A stretch of DNA of 64,000 nucleotides from Desulfobulbaceae bacterium (GCA_004332195.1 SJBG01000009.1:17250-81249); one strand, 5' to 3'; positions 9,364 to 18,542 are shown, numbered from the stretch's first letter. Numbers and translations: made by a program. The notes: generated by a model from the sequence alone, not told the origin.

Positions 9364-10091
9364 AGCGAGACAATCAGCAGCGACCAGAACAGGCTGACCC
9401 CTAACAGCATAAAATCCAGTCTTACCGCCTTAAAGTCGGAGACCGGGCCGTCGTTGTGGCCGTAGCCGCGCAGGCGCATGGCCCGATAGATCCAGTCGGA
9501 ACGTTCGTAACTGCGAACCAGCAGGCTGCCGGTGAGCCAGGCGACGATTTGTAAATAACGGAGGCGTAACCTGTTCCCCTTGAAACCCCGAATCCGCATG
9601 GCGATGCGCATTTGTCGGTAATCGTGACCGATCACCCGGAGATAGCGCAGAACCAACAGGGCCATGTCCGTCAAAATCCAGGGCAGACCCAAGGCCCGCA
9701 TGGCCTTGATGTTGGCGGTAAGCGGGCTGGTGTTGAGCAATATCAGGGCGCTGAGGAATATCCCCAGAAACCGGCCACCGATCAAGACGGCGGCCTCCAA
9801 CCCTTCCCGACGGATGAGCAAAGGGCCGACCGTCAGCAAAATTTCTTCCCCCACCGCCAGGGGCAGGCCGATCAGCAAGAACAGCAGCAGCAGGGAGGGA
9901 TAACGCAGGCGGCGCAAGATAAAAGCCGGAGTCAGCCCGGAAACGACCATTAAGAGCAAAGGGACGACCAGTATCAGGGGTACCAGGCGTAGGTCGTTGA
10001 CCATGGCGAAGGCCAGAATCAGGGCGCCGAGTGCAACCAACTTGCAGCGTGGGTCCCAGCGTTGCAGGAGGCTGGTTTTTTTTATTTCCAT
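9360..10091 (-). CDS. cbiQ: ECF transporter transmembrane subunit (CbiQ-like)
   Basis: A 243-residue membrane protein, the T-component that couples the ATPase to the substrate-binding subunit. The N-terminal RWDPRCKLVALGALIL is typical of CbiQ, followed by several hydrophobic spans. A cytoplasmic loop contains the two coupling-helix motifs seen as RIRGFKGNR and AMRLRGYGH. It overlaps cbiM by 10 bases upstream and cbiO by 4 downstream. Confidence 0.92.
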   Translation of the reverse strand: MEIKKTSLLQRWDPRCKLVALGALILAFAMVNDLRLVPLILVVPLLLMVVSGLTPAFILRRLRYPSLLLLFLLIGLPLAVGEEILLTVGPLLIRREGLEAAVLIGGRFLGIFLSALILLNTSPLTANIKAMRALGLPWILTDMALLVLRYLRVIGHDYRQMRIAMRIRGFKGNRLRLRYLQIVAWLTGSLLVRSYERSDWIYRAMRLRGYGHNDGPVSDFKAVRLDFMLLGVSLFWSLLIVSL

Positions 10092-10723
10092 TGCAAAATG
10101 GTCGGCTTGACCCTTTGGAGGAAGCCGACCAGCAGGGCGGTGATGACTCCTTCCAGCACGATCAAAGGTAGATACGCGACGGCTAATATGGTAATAATTG
10201 CGGTGGCGGTGATTTCCTGCTGGTGTTCTATTTGGAAGCCGACCAGTAGGGCGCCGATAAAGAGCATCGTGGCGCCGAACACCGCCCCCGACCCCGCCAG
10301 CAAACCCCGGCCGATGGTGCGGGGGAAACTTTCATCGGGTCGGCGATTCAGGTGAAAAAGCCAGCCGACAAGCAGGGCTGGAATCCCTAAAATCAGGCTG
10401 TTGACCCCCAAGGTACTTAGTCCGCCATGGCCAAACATCACCGCTTGAAAAAAAAGTCCCACCAAAATGGCAGGAAAGGCAAAGGCCCCCAGTAAAATCC
10501 CGATCAAGCCGTTGAGCACCAGATGCACGCTGGCTGGCGGCAGAGGGACGTGGATTAGTGAGGCCACGAAAAAGGCGGCGGTGAGCAGGGCCGCCCGGGG
10601 GATCCGCTCCCGGGGGTCGCCGGCATCCTTGATCCGTTTCAGGCAATACCAAGTGATGGTAAAGCTGGCGGCAAAACCACCGGCGACCACCGGCAGACTC
10701 AAAATTCCATCGGCTATATGCAT
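10082..10723 (-). CDS. cbiM: Cobalt/nickel-binding ECF subunit (CbiM/NikM-like)
   Basis: A 213-residue membrane protein that binds Co(II) or Ni(II). It starts MHIADGILS; in this family the N-terminal amine, His2 and a later histidine bind the metal, so the start is fixed by the motif and by an AAGGAT site upstream. A histidine follows in the HVPLPPASVHLVLNG block. No CbiN, NikN or NikL/K gene is visible; the order is M-Q-O only. The metal cannot be decided from sequence. The nearby CooT-like nickel protein favours nickel, but weakly. Confidence 0.9.
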   Translation of the reverse strand: MHIADGILSLPVVAGGFAASFTITWYCLKRIKDAGDPRERIPRAALLTAAFFVASLIHVPLPPASVHLVLNGLIGILLGAFAFPAILVGLFFQAVMFGHGGLSTLGVNSLILGIPALLVGWLFHLNRRPDESFPRTIGRGLLAGSGAVFGATMLFIGALLVGFQIEHQQEITATAIITILAVAYLPLIVLEGVITALLVGFLQRVKPTILQWK

Positions 10724-10866
10724 CTGAGGTTAATCCTTAAAGCAAGTGGGGGCCTGCTATTGATCTTGTTAGTCAAACCCAGCGAAGACCCGCGCCCCTT
10801 GCTCTTGCCCGAAAGGCCGGTGCGAAGCGCCGCTAAAATTTCTCAAGAATTGTCCGATCCATTATT

Positions 10867-12898
10867 TTATTTGTCGCTTTTTGTCAATCTCTTTCGGAAT
10901 TGTGCACGAACTGGAGCATGAGATGCGACTTCTTTACCCCTTTTCCCAGTTAGGGCGGCCAAGGTGGCAATCAGTTTGCTCCTGACCATGGGCTTAACCA
11001 GAAAAGCGTCCATCCCGGCGGCAAAACAGATCTCCTCATCTTCCTTGTGGGCGTGGGCGGTGAGCCCGACGATGGGTATGGGGGAAGTGCACCGAGCCAG
11101 AGCGACAAACTTTCGGCGTTGCTCGGCTTCTTTTTCAATCGCCCGAATTTCGCGAGTGGCGGTCAAGCCGTCCATCCGGGGCATTTGCACATCCATCAAA
11201 ATCAGGACAAATTCCTCTTGCCGCAGGCACTCTAAGGCTTCCAGGCCATCTGCGGCCACCACCGCCTCATAACCCTGCTTGCCGAGCAGCAAGGAGGCCA
11301 GTCGTTGGTTGACGACATTATCCTCCACCACCAAAATTCGGGATCCGTCGGCGTCGGCGCCGGGACCAGCATCATCCACGGCGCTGGTCCCGGCGCTGGC
11401 ATCAGACGATTGCGCGACAGTTGCCGTCTCGTCGGCTGACGTCACCGGCGCCGACCGGACCGCCGGCGAGACCGCCGGCGAAGTCGCAGTCGTGAGCGAA
11501 GAAGTCTCGGCCAAAGCAATGACAAACCGAAAAGTACTACCCTCTCCCTCTTGGCTTGTCACCTCGATTTGTCCCCCCATCGATTCGACCAGTTGTTTAC
11601 AAATACTCAAACCCAGGCCGGTGCCACCGAAAAGGCGGGTGGTGGAGCTATCAACCTGGGTGAACTTTTCAAAAATGGCATCCAGGCGCTGGGCGGGAAT
11701 TCCAATGCCGCTGTCCTTGACCGCGAAGCTCACGGCGACCGGGGCAGGAGCGGAGGTGCTGCCAACCTGATTTTTATCGTTTACCCAACGTCCACCGCTG
11801 GCTGCTGCGACCCGGAGTTCAATCGTTCCTTTTTCGGTGAACTTCAAGGCATTGCTCATCAGGTTGGTCAGCACCTGGCCAAGACGGTGGCTGTCACCAA
11901 GCAATAAAGTAGGCAAGTTGTGATCACAATTAACCAGCAACTCCAGTCCCTTGTGGCGGGCGCTCAGAGTAAACATCGCCGCCACCCTCGCAAGCAGTTC
12001 GGTTAAACTAAAGGGAATGATTTCAAGATCCAAATGACCGGCTTCAATCTTGGCCAGATCGAGAATATCATTAAATCAGGGTCAACAGCGCGGTGGCAGA
12101 GTGGCGAATGATCTGGCAATACTCCTTTTGGTCACCGGTAAGGGCCGTTTCGGCCAGCAACTCGGAAAAGCCGATGATGGCATTCATCGGGGTGCGCAAC
12201 TCGTGACTCATATTGGCCAGAAACTCGCTTTTCAGACGATTGCTCTTCTCAAGACGGGCGTTGGCTTCACGCAACTGCGCGGTCTGGCGGGTGATTTCGC
12301 TTTCAAGCTTGCGCGCGTACTCCCGCTCTTTTTCCTGGTGGAGTTGATACTGTTGGTAACTCTCCTCGATCAACTTGCTGTGCTGCTGCTTAAGCACTGT
12401 GATTTGGCGGCGATACTGGGCATCCTGTGTGGAAAACTCCTGACGCTTCCGGTCTTGTAAGGCGTAATCAATAAATACCTTGAGCAGTTGCGGGCCCACC
12501 GGCTCGCGGCTCAAATCCACCGTCCCGGGAATGCTCCAGAGCAGAATCCCGGCGAAATGCTCGATGACTAACGAGTAAACCCAAGTGCTAGCCACCGGCC
12601 GTCGCAGCCACCACTAACCCGGCGGTTCTGCGGAGGAGGCGTTATTAGGCGTTGTTCTGAACCGGCCGGCAAGATAAAGGACTCGTTCAGGAAATCGGCA
12701 TGTTTGCTGAATGCCTGGGCAAGGGCCTCGATATACAGGGTTTGCTTGTCAGGGAAATGATGATAAAGAGACGTCGCCTTAATCCCCACGGCCCGGGCGA
12801 TTTGCCGCATGCTGATCCCGGCATATCCTTTTGTTGGCAAAAAGCGGAATTGTTGCGGTTAATATTTCCGCCCTGGTGCTTTGTCTGTCCACACCCAT
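10867..12898 (-). pseudogene. Broken TetR-HTH / histidine kinase / receiver gene
   Basis: Read 5' to 3' on the minus strand. ATG 12898 (AGGGAG 9 bases upstream) begins a TetR DNA-binding domain with ISMRQIARAVGIKATSLYHH. A coiled coil follows, then HisKA (FLANMSHELRTPMNAIIGFS), HATPase (GLGLSICKQLVESMGGQIEV) and a receiver domain (ILVVEDN, LMDVQMPRMDG, LVKPM). Three lesions break the frame: an extra base in a T4 run at 12829-12832, an ill-defined junction near 12596-12660 where most of the TetR ligand domain is missing, and one extra A at 12073-12075 that ends the kinase frame as TLI-stop. Removing that base restores LINDILDLAKIEAG exactly. Whether the ancestor was one fused protein or a TetR gene plus a kinase gene is unresolved. 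Confidence 0.72.
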
Positions 12899-12956
12899 TT
12901 TTACAAACTCCCTGTTGCATAGCGCAGTCGAATGACGGCAAGAGCCGCGTCGTTGC
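12869..12956 (-). repeat. 88-bp direct repeat, copy A (small ORF 3' end and tetR 5' end)
   Basis: Nearly identical, with about four transitions, to 15527-15614. It spans the last 18 codons of the small ORF, the ribosome site and the first codons of the TetR reading frame. The two copies bracket ubiB and its upstream partner. Confidence 0.85.
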
Positions 12957-13041
12957 TGGCTTTATCATAGTTGACATAACTTGCTGTCCGCATGGTTGCC
13001 GCGTCGGGAGCTTCCGTTAATACCAATACCTTCTTTTTCAT
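12901..13041 (-). CDS. Small 46-residue protein between ubiB and the TetR gene
   Basis: ATG at 13041 follows a good CGGAGGCG site 9 bases upstream and starts 25 bases after the ubiB stop. The TAA at 12901-12903 lies 2 bases before the TetR ATG, a spacing typical of coupled genes. The protein starts MKKKVLVLTEAPDAATM and ends RLRYATGSL. I do not recognise the family. The duplicated fragment at 15527-15614 keeps the frame of its last 18 codons with a single conservative change, which hints that it was coding. Confidence 0.5.
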   Translation of the reverse strand: MKKKVLVLTEAPDAATMRTASYVNYDKASNDAALAVIRLRYATGSL

Positions 13042-13066
13042 AAATCTGCGCCTCCGGTTCTCATTT

Positions 13067-14758
13067 TCATAAATTTCGTCCGCTACGTCGGCTGGAGAGT
13101 AGCAGCCATATCCCGCCTATTGCCGCACCTATAAATCCAAGCAGACCGAACATGGGTAAACCCAGCAGTACGGGGCCACGCCCTATTGTCATAGCAATGG
13201 ATGAACCTATGATCAGGGCGGCAATGACAATGCCCATGGTCAGGCGACTGGCGGCGCGATCCAGTTGATCCCCGAAACGTTGCAAACGAGTTATATCCAC
13301 GTGTACCTGGAGTTTGCCGCTCCGAGCTGAGCGCAAGAGGTGGCGCAGGTCTTGGGGCAAATCGGTCAAAATTTCAAGACCACTCGCAATCGCCCGCCAT
13401 CCCCGCCTGGCAAGAACATCGGGGGTATAGCGGGCCAGTATTGCCCGGCGCAGGAAAGGGGAGGCCTCTGCCACCATGTCAAACTCTGGATCGAGTTGAC
13501 ACCCCATACCTTCCAGGGAGATTAAAGATTTAATCAGCAGCGTTAAATCCGGTGGCAAAATGAGTTGATAGTCGCGTAGCAGGGTTGTCAGATCAGCCAG
13601 CACGGCGCTGATCTTGAGTTCTTTCAGGGGAACACCGTGGTATTGATCAATAAGTCCATCAATTTCTAATTTCAAACAATCCGTATCGATTTCAGCATTC
13701 TCGGCCCAATCGAGCAACACTTCAACAACGCTGCCGACTTCCCTCTCCGCCAGCCCATGAAGCAAATCCACGACCTGGCTGCGTCGATCGTGGGACAAGC
13801 GGCCAACCATGCCGAAGTCGATGAAGGCGATACGGTTTTCCGGCAGGTAAAAGACGTTGCCTTGATGCGGGTCCGCATGAAAAAAACCATCCTCCAGGAT
13901 CATCTTTAACACTGCCTGGTCGCCACGCTGGGCCAAGATTTTTCGATCCAGACCAGCCCGGTCGAGGGCTTCAAGGTCACGGCCGGGGATGCCTCTGATA
14001 TATTCCTGCACGTTCACACGTTCGCCGGTCCATTCCCAATATACCCTGGGGATGACGATTTCCGGATGCGCTGCAAAATTACGGGCAATCCGCTCCGCGT
14101 TGCGGCATTCTGCGGCCAGATCCAGTTCGCGGCGCAGTGACAGTGAGAACTGGCGTATCACTTCTTGTGGTCTGAACCGGCGCATCTCCTGGGACTCCGT
14201 CTCGATAACTTTTGCCAGGCGCTGCAAGAGCCGCAGATCGGTTTCCACAATCGACCGGATACCGGGACGCCGCACCTTGACAATGACCTCGTCTCCATCC
14301 TGCAAACGTGCGCGGTGAACTTGGGCGATGGAGGCTGCGGCCAACGGCTGGGGATTCAGCATGGCGAACACCTCTTCCGGCGCAGCGCCCAGATCTTCCT
14401 GTAACTGCTGCCTGATTTGTTCAAACGGCACTGACGGCACCCGATCCTGCAATTTCTCGAATTCAACAATCCACTCGGGGGAAAACAGATCCATGCGGGT
14501 GGCGAGGATCTGGCCCAGTTTGATGAAAGTTGGTCCCATCTCCTCCAGGGCACAGCGCACTCTCTCTGGCGGCTCCAACCGCGCCAGTTCGCCGACCTCT
14601 TTCCAGCGCAGCACTCTGCCTGTGTGTTCCAGGGCATTGGCCATCCCTAGTCGGCGCACCATATCGCTGAAACCGTAACGGATCAGAATTGAGGCGATAT
14701 CGTGGAGTCGCCCCAGATCGCGAGCGGCACTCAGAGTTTCCCAAAGCATGGAGGCCAT
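13067..14758 (-). CDS. UbiB/AarF (ABC1) family atypical kinase
   Basis: A 563-residue protein-kinase-like protein. It carries the family-specific KLGQ near residue 80 in GPTFIKLGQILATRMD, the Ala-rich loop AAASIAQVHRA, HADPHQGNVFY and AFIDFGMVGRL. The C-terminus has two hydrophobic spans (about 508-555), so it is membrane-anchored as in UbiB. UbiB relatives support ubiquinone or other isoprenoid lipid metabolism; the partner in an anaerobe using menaquinone is unknown. ATG 14758 shares one base with the upstream stop (TAATG), giving tight translational coupling. Confidence 0.9.
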   Translation of the reverse strand: MASMLWETLSAARDLGRLHDIASILIRYGFSDMVRRLGMANALEHTGRVLRWKEVGELARLEPPERVRCALEEMGPTFIKLGQILATRMDLFSPEWIVEFEKLQDRVPSVPFEQIRQQLQEDLGAAPEEVFAMLNPQPLAAASIAQVHRARLQDGDEVIVKVRRPGIRSIVETDLRLLQRLAKVIETESQEMRRFRPQEVIRQFSLSLRRELDLAAECRNAERIARNFAAHPEIVIPRVYWEWTGERVNVQEYIRGIPGRDLEALDRAGLDRKILAQRGDQAVLKMILEDGFFHADPHQGNVFYLPENRIAFIDFGMVGRLSHDRRSQVVDLLHGLAEREVGSVVEVLLDWAENAEIDTDCLKLEIDGLIDQYHGVPLKELKISAVLADLTTLLRDYQLILPPDLTLLIKSLISLEGMGCQLDPEFDMVAEASPFLRRAILARYTPDVLARRGWRAIASGLEILTDLPQDLRHLLRSARSGKLQVHVDITRLQRFGDQLDRAASRLTMGIVIAALIIGSSIAMTIGRGPVLLGLPMFGLLGFIGAAIGGIWLLLSSRRSGRNL

Positions 14759-15429
14759 TATTGTTTCTTTTTATTACTGCCGGCTTTCTGGAGAGTCTCG
14801 GCAATACCCTCGAGAAAACCCGCAGCGGCCTGTGACAGTTGCGCGCCCACCTTCAAAGCTGTATCAGTGCCGGTAGTCACCCTGTCACGCACGCTCTTTT
14901 CCAGTTGCCGGGACAGCGTTTCAGCAGCCTTTGTCGCTGCCCTACCAACCATGGTGCCGCTGTTGCGGGCGTGCTGTGCCAGATCGTTTAGTGAAGCCCT
15001 TGCCGTATCATCTGACGCTTTAGCAACGCTTTTTACGGTATCCAGAAACATATCTTCCAATATGAGCAGGTCATCCAACGCCTGCTTGAGATCCTGTGAT
15101 CCAAAATCCTTGATGCGACCAGCTGCTTCTTCAATGGCCAGCTTGGAAGCCTCCGCTGACTTCTCCAGCGCTTCATCCACACCGGCCATTGCCTCCCGCA
15201 GTGACTGTCTGGCCTGAGTGCCCTTCTCCTTTGTGCCGGCGCTTGCACCCTGCAGCACTGCCTGGACGACCTCCCGCATCTTTTGTGCCTCAAGGTGTCC
15301 ATCGCTCAGCAGCGCCTTCAAGGTAATGTCCCGGACAGTCTCGAGAATGTGCTCACCCTCTTCTACTGCGGCACGGGTTGCTGTTTCTGCTTTGCGGTTC
15401 AGATCTTCCTGTTTTGTTTGATCATTCAT
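14758..15429 (-). CDS. Helical phasin-like protein coupled to ubiB
   Basis: About 223 residues, nearly all predicted helix. It is Ala-, Glu- and Lys-rich with repeated blocks such as GVDEALEKSAEASKLAIEEA and a Lys-rich end (SNKKKQ). I set the start at ATG 15429 because GAGGAG lies 8-13 bases upstream; the longer frame to 15552 runs into the repeated TetR fragment and has no such site. The composition resembles phasins and other amphipathic coiled proteins. The stop overlaps the ubiB start (TAATG), so it probably works with the UbiB-like kinase. Confidence 0.75.
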   Translation of the reverse strand: MNDQTKQEDLNRKAETATRAAVEEGEHILETVRDITLKALLSDGHLEAQKMREVVQAVLQGASAGTKEKGTQARQSLREAMAGVDEALEKSAEASKLAIEEAAGRIKDFGSQDLKQALDDLLILEDMFLDTVKSVAKASDDTARASLNDLAQHARNSGTMVGRAATKAAETLSRQLEKSVRDRVTTGTDTALKVGAQLSQAAAGFLEGIAETLQKAGSNKKKQ

Positions 15430-15502
15430 TACGTTCTCCTCTTTTATTTGGTTACCATAAAAAGACTGCCTTGTATTCAATGGTGAATCCCCGCCTGTTT
15501 TA

Positions 15503-15614
15503 GGGGAAATGGTGATAGAGAGACGCCGCCCTGGTGTTTTGTCTGTCCACACCCATTTTTACAAACTCCCTGTTGCATAGCGCAATCGAATGACGGCAAG
15601 AACCGCGTCATTGC
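15503..15614 (-). pseudogene. Duplicated, internally deleted fragment of the small ORF/TetR locus (copy B)
   Basis: 15527-15614 matches 12869-12956 almost exactly, and 15503-15525 matches 12750-12773 (the TSLYHHFP region of the TetR domain). The intervening TetR codons are deleted. It lies directly upstream of the phasin-like gene and directly abuts the truncated ISL3 transposase. Confidence 0.8.
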
Positions 15615-16561
15615 CGGTCGCATCAGGTAGCCCTTGATTGACGCCAGGTTCAACTTGAGCAGTTCGCCCAGAGTCCAGGCTGTTTGTTTCTCTGAAGAGG
15701 TTCTCGGGCCGCTTGAGCAGCAGTCAGCGTTTGCGTTTAAGAACATTCTCCTGGCCATTGGCCTTGAACTGTTTGACCTCATCAAGCTAAATCTCGTCAA
15801 TTGCCTCGTTGAACTTCCGCATGATGTGGAAACGATCGAGAATGTTCAGGGCCTGTGGAGCTCTTCTCGCAATGACCTTGAGGTACGGCGCCCACATGTC
15901 GCTGCAGATGAGATGAACTGTAGTTTGGCACTGTTCTCTCTGGGCTAAACTCATGAAAGAACCGCAGCAGCGTTTTAACTAAGGCGTTTAAGACCGCTCC
16001 AAAGGAGTCGTCTGGCACCGGCATTGACCTGATAAACCAGCGTCAGGTACTTATGCCCTTTGAAAACGGCGATTTCATCCACGCCGATCTCGGTAACACC
16101 CTTAAGGCTTCTGCGCCCAGACCGTAATTAACGACAAACTTGACGGCTTGGAACACGGTGTCCCATCTGGTCTTAAAAATATCGGCCGTTTCCTTTAAGG
16201 ACAACCGCTTCGCCCAGTAAGACAGGAAAACCTGGTAGGAAAAAGTCATTCGTTTCTTGCCGTAGGCCCAAGGTAGGGACTCGACCTTGACACCGTGCTC
16301 CGGACATTTGACTAGGGCGTGGCGCATAACGAAAGTAAGCCGCAAATGACCAAATCGGCAGATACTTAAACAGTCGCTCACCCTCGCGGTCATAGACCGT
16401 TCGTCGCTTACCGCACTTAGTGCAAATCGGCCGGCTGTTGCGGCGCGGCTCAATGTCAATGACCAGAGGCTCTCCACGCCATCGACAAGCTTGACGCAGG
16501 TGGAGCCGTAAACGAATGACTTGAATCGTTCAACTTTGTTCAGTAGAGTCTTGATCAGCAT
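15615..16561 (-). pseudogene. ISL3-family transposase, frameshifted and truncated
   Basis: Reading across frames recovers an ISL3 transposase. From ATG 16561 comes LLNKVERFKSFVYG, then PICTKCGKRR (zinc finger), then YQVFLSYWAKRLSLKETADI. A frameshift near 16100 leads to GVDEIAVFKGHKYLTLVYQV, and later blocks give DMWAPYLKVIARRAPQALNI, LDRFHIMRKFNEAIDEI and LLLKRPENL. At least three frame changes are needed. The sequence stops at LLKLNLASIKGYLMR (about 15620), where the copy B fragment begins, so roughly the last 100 residues are lost. The element is inactive. Confidence 0.85.
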
Positions 16562-16712
16562 TGTCTTTCTCTGGTTTGGGTTTGATAGTTTCGGGAAAAA
16601 CCATCTTATCCATCCAGAAAAGACAATGCTCTACTTAAGCCTCCTTGTTGATCGGTATCGATCAACCATTTTCACTGTCGCCTATTCACAGATTCTGCGG
16701 AGGAGGCTTAAA
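16559..16712. repeat. Inverted repeats at the outer end of the ISL3 relic
   Basis: Three nested inverted structures. GCATTGTCTTTCTCTGG (16559-16575) pairs with CCAGAAAAGACAATGC (16616-16631). TTAAGCCTCCT (16635-16645) pairs with AGGAGGCTTAA (16701-16711). Between the last two lies a 7-bp hairpin, TTGATCG-GTAT-CGATCAA (16648-16665), related to the hairpin in the long MITE-like copies. This may be the IS end or separate insertions. Confidence 0.65.
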
Positions 16713-16830
16713 CCTATTGCAAAAGTTTGAAAAGTTGAAAATGATTTTAATCTCAGCAATTGACCAAAACTTTATTTCCTCGATAGACTGAACCAAATCC
16801 GCCGGAAGTAACCACAACGAGAATCAGCGA

Positions 16831-18114
16831 TCAGCAAGTTGCGCTGCGGTCCAGAGCTTTCCTTCCGATATCTCGACGATAATAGCAACCAGGCCAGGAA
16901 ATAACCGCCGTCGCCTGATAAGCTCGATCAATGGCCGCCGGCAAGGTCTCAGCCAGGGCCGTAATCCCCAGAACCCGACCACCGGCGGTAACCACTTGCC
17001 CTTTTTCCCGTCGAGTCCCGCCATGGAAAATCTTCACCCCGGCCAACTTGGCGGTGGCATCCAGGCCGGTGATCTCATGGGCGATGGTATAAGAACCAGG
17101 ATAACCCTCCGAGGCCATGACCACGCAGACCGCGGGGCGAGGATCGATATCTAGACTGATCTTTTCCAGACGCTGGTCAATCACCGCCTCGATAACCTCG
17201 CTTAAGTCGCTACGCAACCGCATCAACAAAGGCTGAGTTTCGGGATCACCGAAACGACAGTTGAACTCCAGAACTTTGGCCTCGCCATCTTTGATCATCA
17301 ATCCAGCATAAAGCACCCCCTGATAAGGCCGACCTTCCGCGGCCATCGCCGCCATCGTGGGGTACATGATCTTGGTCATGACCTGGCGCTCGATCTCCGG
17401 GGTCAGCGCCGGAGCTGGGGAATAGGCCCCCATCCCCCCGGTGTTGGGACCACGATCCCCGTCGTAAATCGCCTTGTGATCTTGAGAGCTGGGCAGCGGT
17501 AAGACCGTTTTGCCGTCGGCAAAGGCCACAAAAGAAACCTCCTCGCCGGGCAGAAATTCCTCGATTACCACCCGGCAACCGGCATCGCCGAAAGCTCGTT
17601 CAGTCATGATCAGATCAAGAGCGGCCAGGGCCTCGGTCCGGTTGGCGACGATGATCACCCCTTTGCCGGCAGCCAGCCCGTCGGCCTTGATAACCACCGG
17701 GAAATTTAGGCTATCGAGATAATTGACCGCTTGTTCCCGTTCGGCAAATACCGCGTAAGCGGCCGAGGGAATTTGGTATTTAGCCAACAGATCCTTCATG
17801 AAAACCTTGCTGCTTTCAAGAGCCGCCGCCCGACGAGTCGGCCCGAAAATCCGCAACCTCTGATCCCGGAAATAATCGACTATTCCCTGACTTAAAGGGG
17901 CCTCAGGCCCAATCACGGTAAGATCGATGCCCTCGGCCCGGACCAAGGCGGCCAAGGCTTCATGATCAAAAACCTCAAGCTCAACGAGGGTGGCCAGTTC
18001 GGCAATTCCGGCATTACCCGGGGCACAGTAAACCTTGCTCACCCGCGGCGAACGGCTGAAGCTCCACGCCAGAGCATGCTCCCGACCACCCGAACCGATA
18101 ATCAATATTTTCAT
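16831..18114 (-). CDS. purD: Phosphoribosylamine-glycine ligase (GAR synthetase)
   Basis: ATP-grasp enzyme of purine synthesis that joins 5-phosphoribosylamine and glycine. The N-terminus MKILIIGSGGREHALAWS is the PurD signature. VIKADGLAAGKGVI is the ATP-grasp nucleotide loop, and YSPAPALTPEIE and FNCRFGDPETQPLL are conserved. At 427 residues the length is normal. ATG 18114 has a purine-rich AGAGAG immediately before it. Its upstream region holds MITE-like copy 3 and a stem-loop at 18313-18339. Confidence 0.97.
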   Translation of the reverse strand: MKILIIGSGGREHALAWSFSRSPRVSKVYCAPGNAGIAELATLVELEVFDHEALAALVRAEGIDLTVIGPEAPLSQGIVDYFRDQRLRIFGPTRRAAALESSKVFMKDLLAKYQIPSAAYAVFAEREQAVNYLDSLNFPVVIKADGLAAGKGVIIVANRTEALAALDLIMTERAFGDAGCRVVIEEFLPGEEVSFVAFADGKTVLPLPSSQDHKAIYDGDRGPNTGGMGAYSPAPALTPEIERQVMTKIMYPTMAAMAAEGRPYQGVLYAGLMIKDGEAKVLEFNCRFGDPETQPLLMRLRSDLSEVIEAVIDQRLEKISLDIDPRPAVCVVMASEGYPGSYTIAHEITGLDATAKLAGVKIFHGGTRREKGQVVTAGGRVLGITALAETLPAAIDRAYQATAVISWPGCYYRRDIGRKALDRSATC

Positions 18115-18312
18115 CTCTCTCTTCGCGCCAGATAAACTTTGAATTAAATGTTGAACCTGTTGCCGTTTCTAGAGAATACCGTTTCCACCGCCTTTTTTCA
18201 AGGCGAGCGGCAAAGCGCCCTTAGCCCACATTACCCTTGACAGGCCACTGCCACTTTGCATAAGATCGACTAACGCCAAGGAGTAAAAATATCCAGCCCC
18301 TTTGTCGGCAGC

Positions 18313-18339
18313 AATCAAACAGTGCTCTGCTGTTTGATT
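18313..18339. repeat. 10-bp inverted repeat upstream of purD
   Basis: AATCAAACAG and CTGTTTGATT pair perfectly around a 7-base loop, about 200 bases upstream of purD. It could be an operator or a leader stem; there is no T-run to make it a terminator. The remaining sequence between purD and greA, apart from MITE-like copy 3, shows nothing else. Confidence 0.4.
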
Positions 18340-18399
18340 AAACCAAACTGGTGAGTCACAAATTATTGGCTAAAAAAGCCTCATTTTATCCCAGCTTAA

Positions 18400-18541
18400 G
18401 GCTATCTTGAAAAATTAGCTATTTTGTTCGAGTTTACGGCATGCGAAAAAAAAATTACCCAGGCATATGGTTGGTATTCCGAGGATAATTTTTTGAGCAT
18501 AACGCAGAAATCGGGCGAAAGAGCAATTTTTCAAGGTGGCC
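18400..18541 (+). repeat. MITE-like element, copy 3
   Basis: A 142-bp copy with ends GGCTATCTTGAAAAATT and ATTTTTCAAGGTGGCC. Flanks are TTAA (18396-18399) and TTTA (18542-18545), a near-match 4-bp duplication. The right tetramer contains the stop codon of greA (TAA on the minus strand), so the element inserted exactly at the end of that gene. Confidence 0.88.
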
Positions 18542-18542
18542 T

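Noticed and set aside
12687..12977. Minus-strand ORF of 96 codons across the TetR start
   Set aside because: It is an alternative frame over the small ORF and the TetR domain; the TetR frame carries the recognisable domain.
15797..16024. Minus-strand ORF of 75 codons in the ISL3 relic
   Set aside because: It is a mixed-frame reading of the broken transposase, not a gene.
12626..16707. 15-base match TTCTGCGGAGGAGGC between the TetR lesion (12626-12640) and the ISL3 end (16693-16707)
   Set aside because: It tempts one to see an IS scar in the TetR gene, but a few 15-base matches are expected by chance in 64 kb, and no target duplication is visible.
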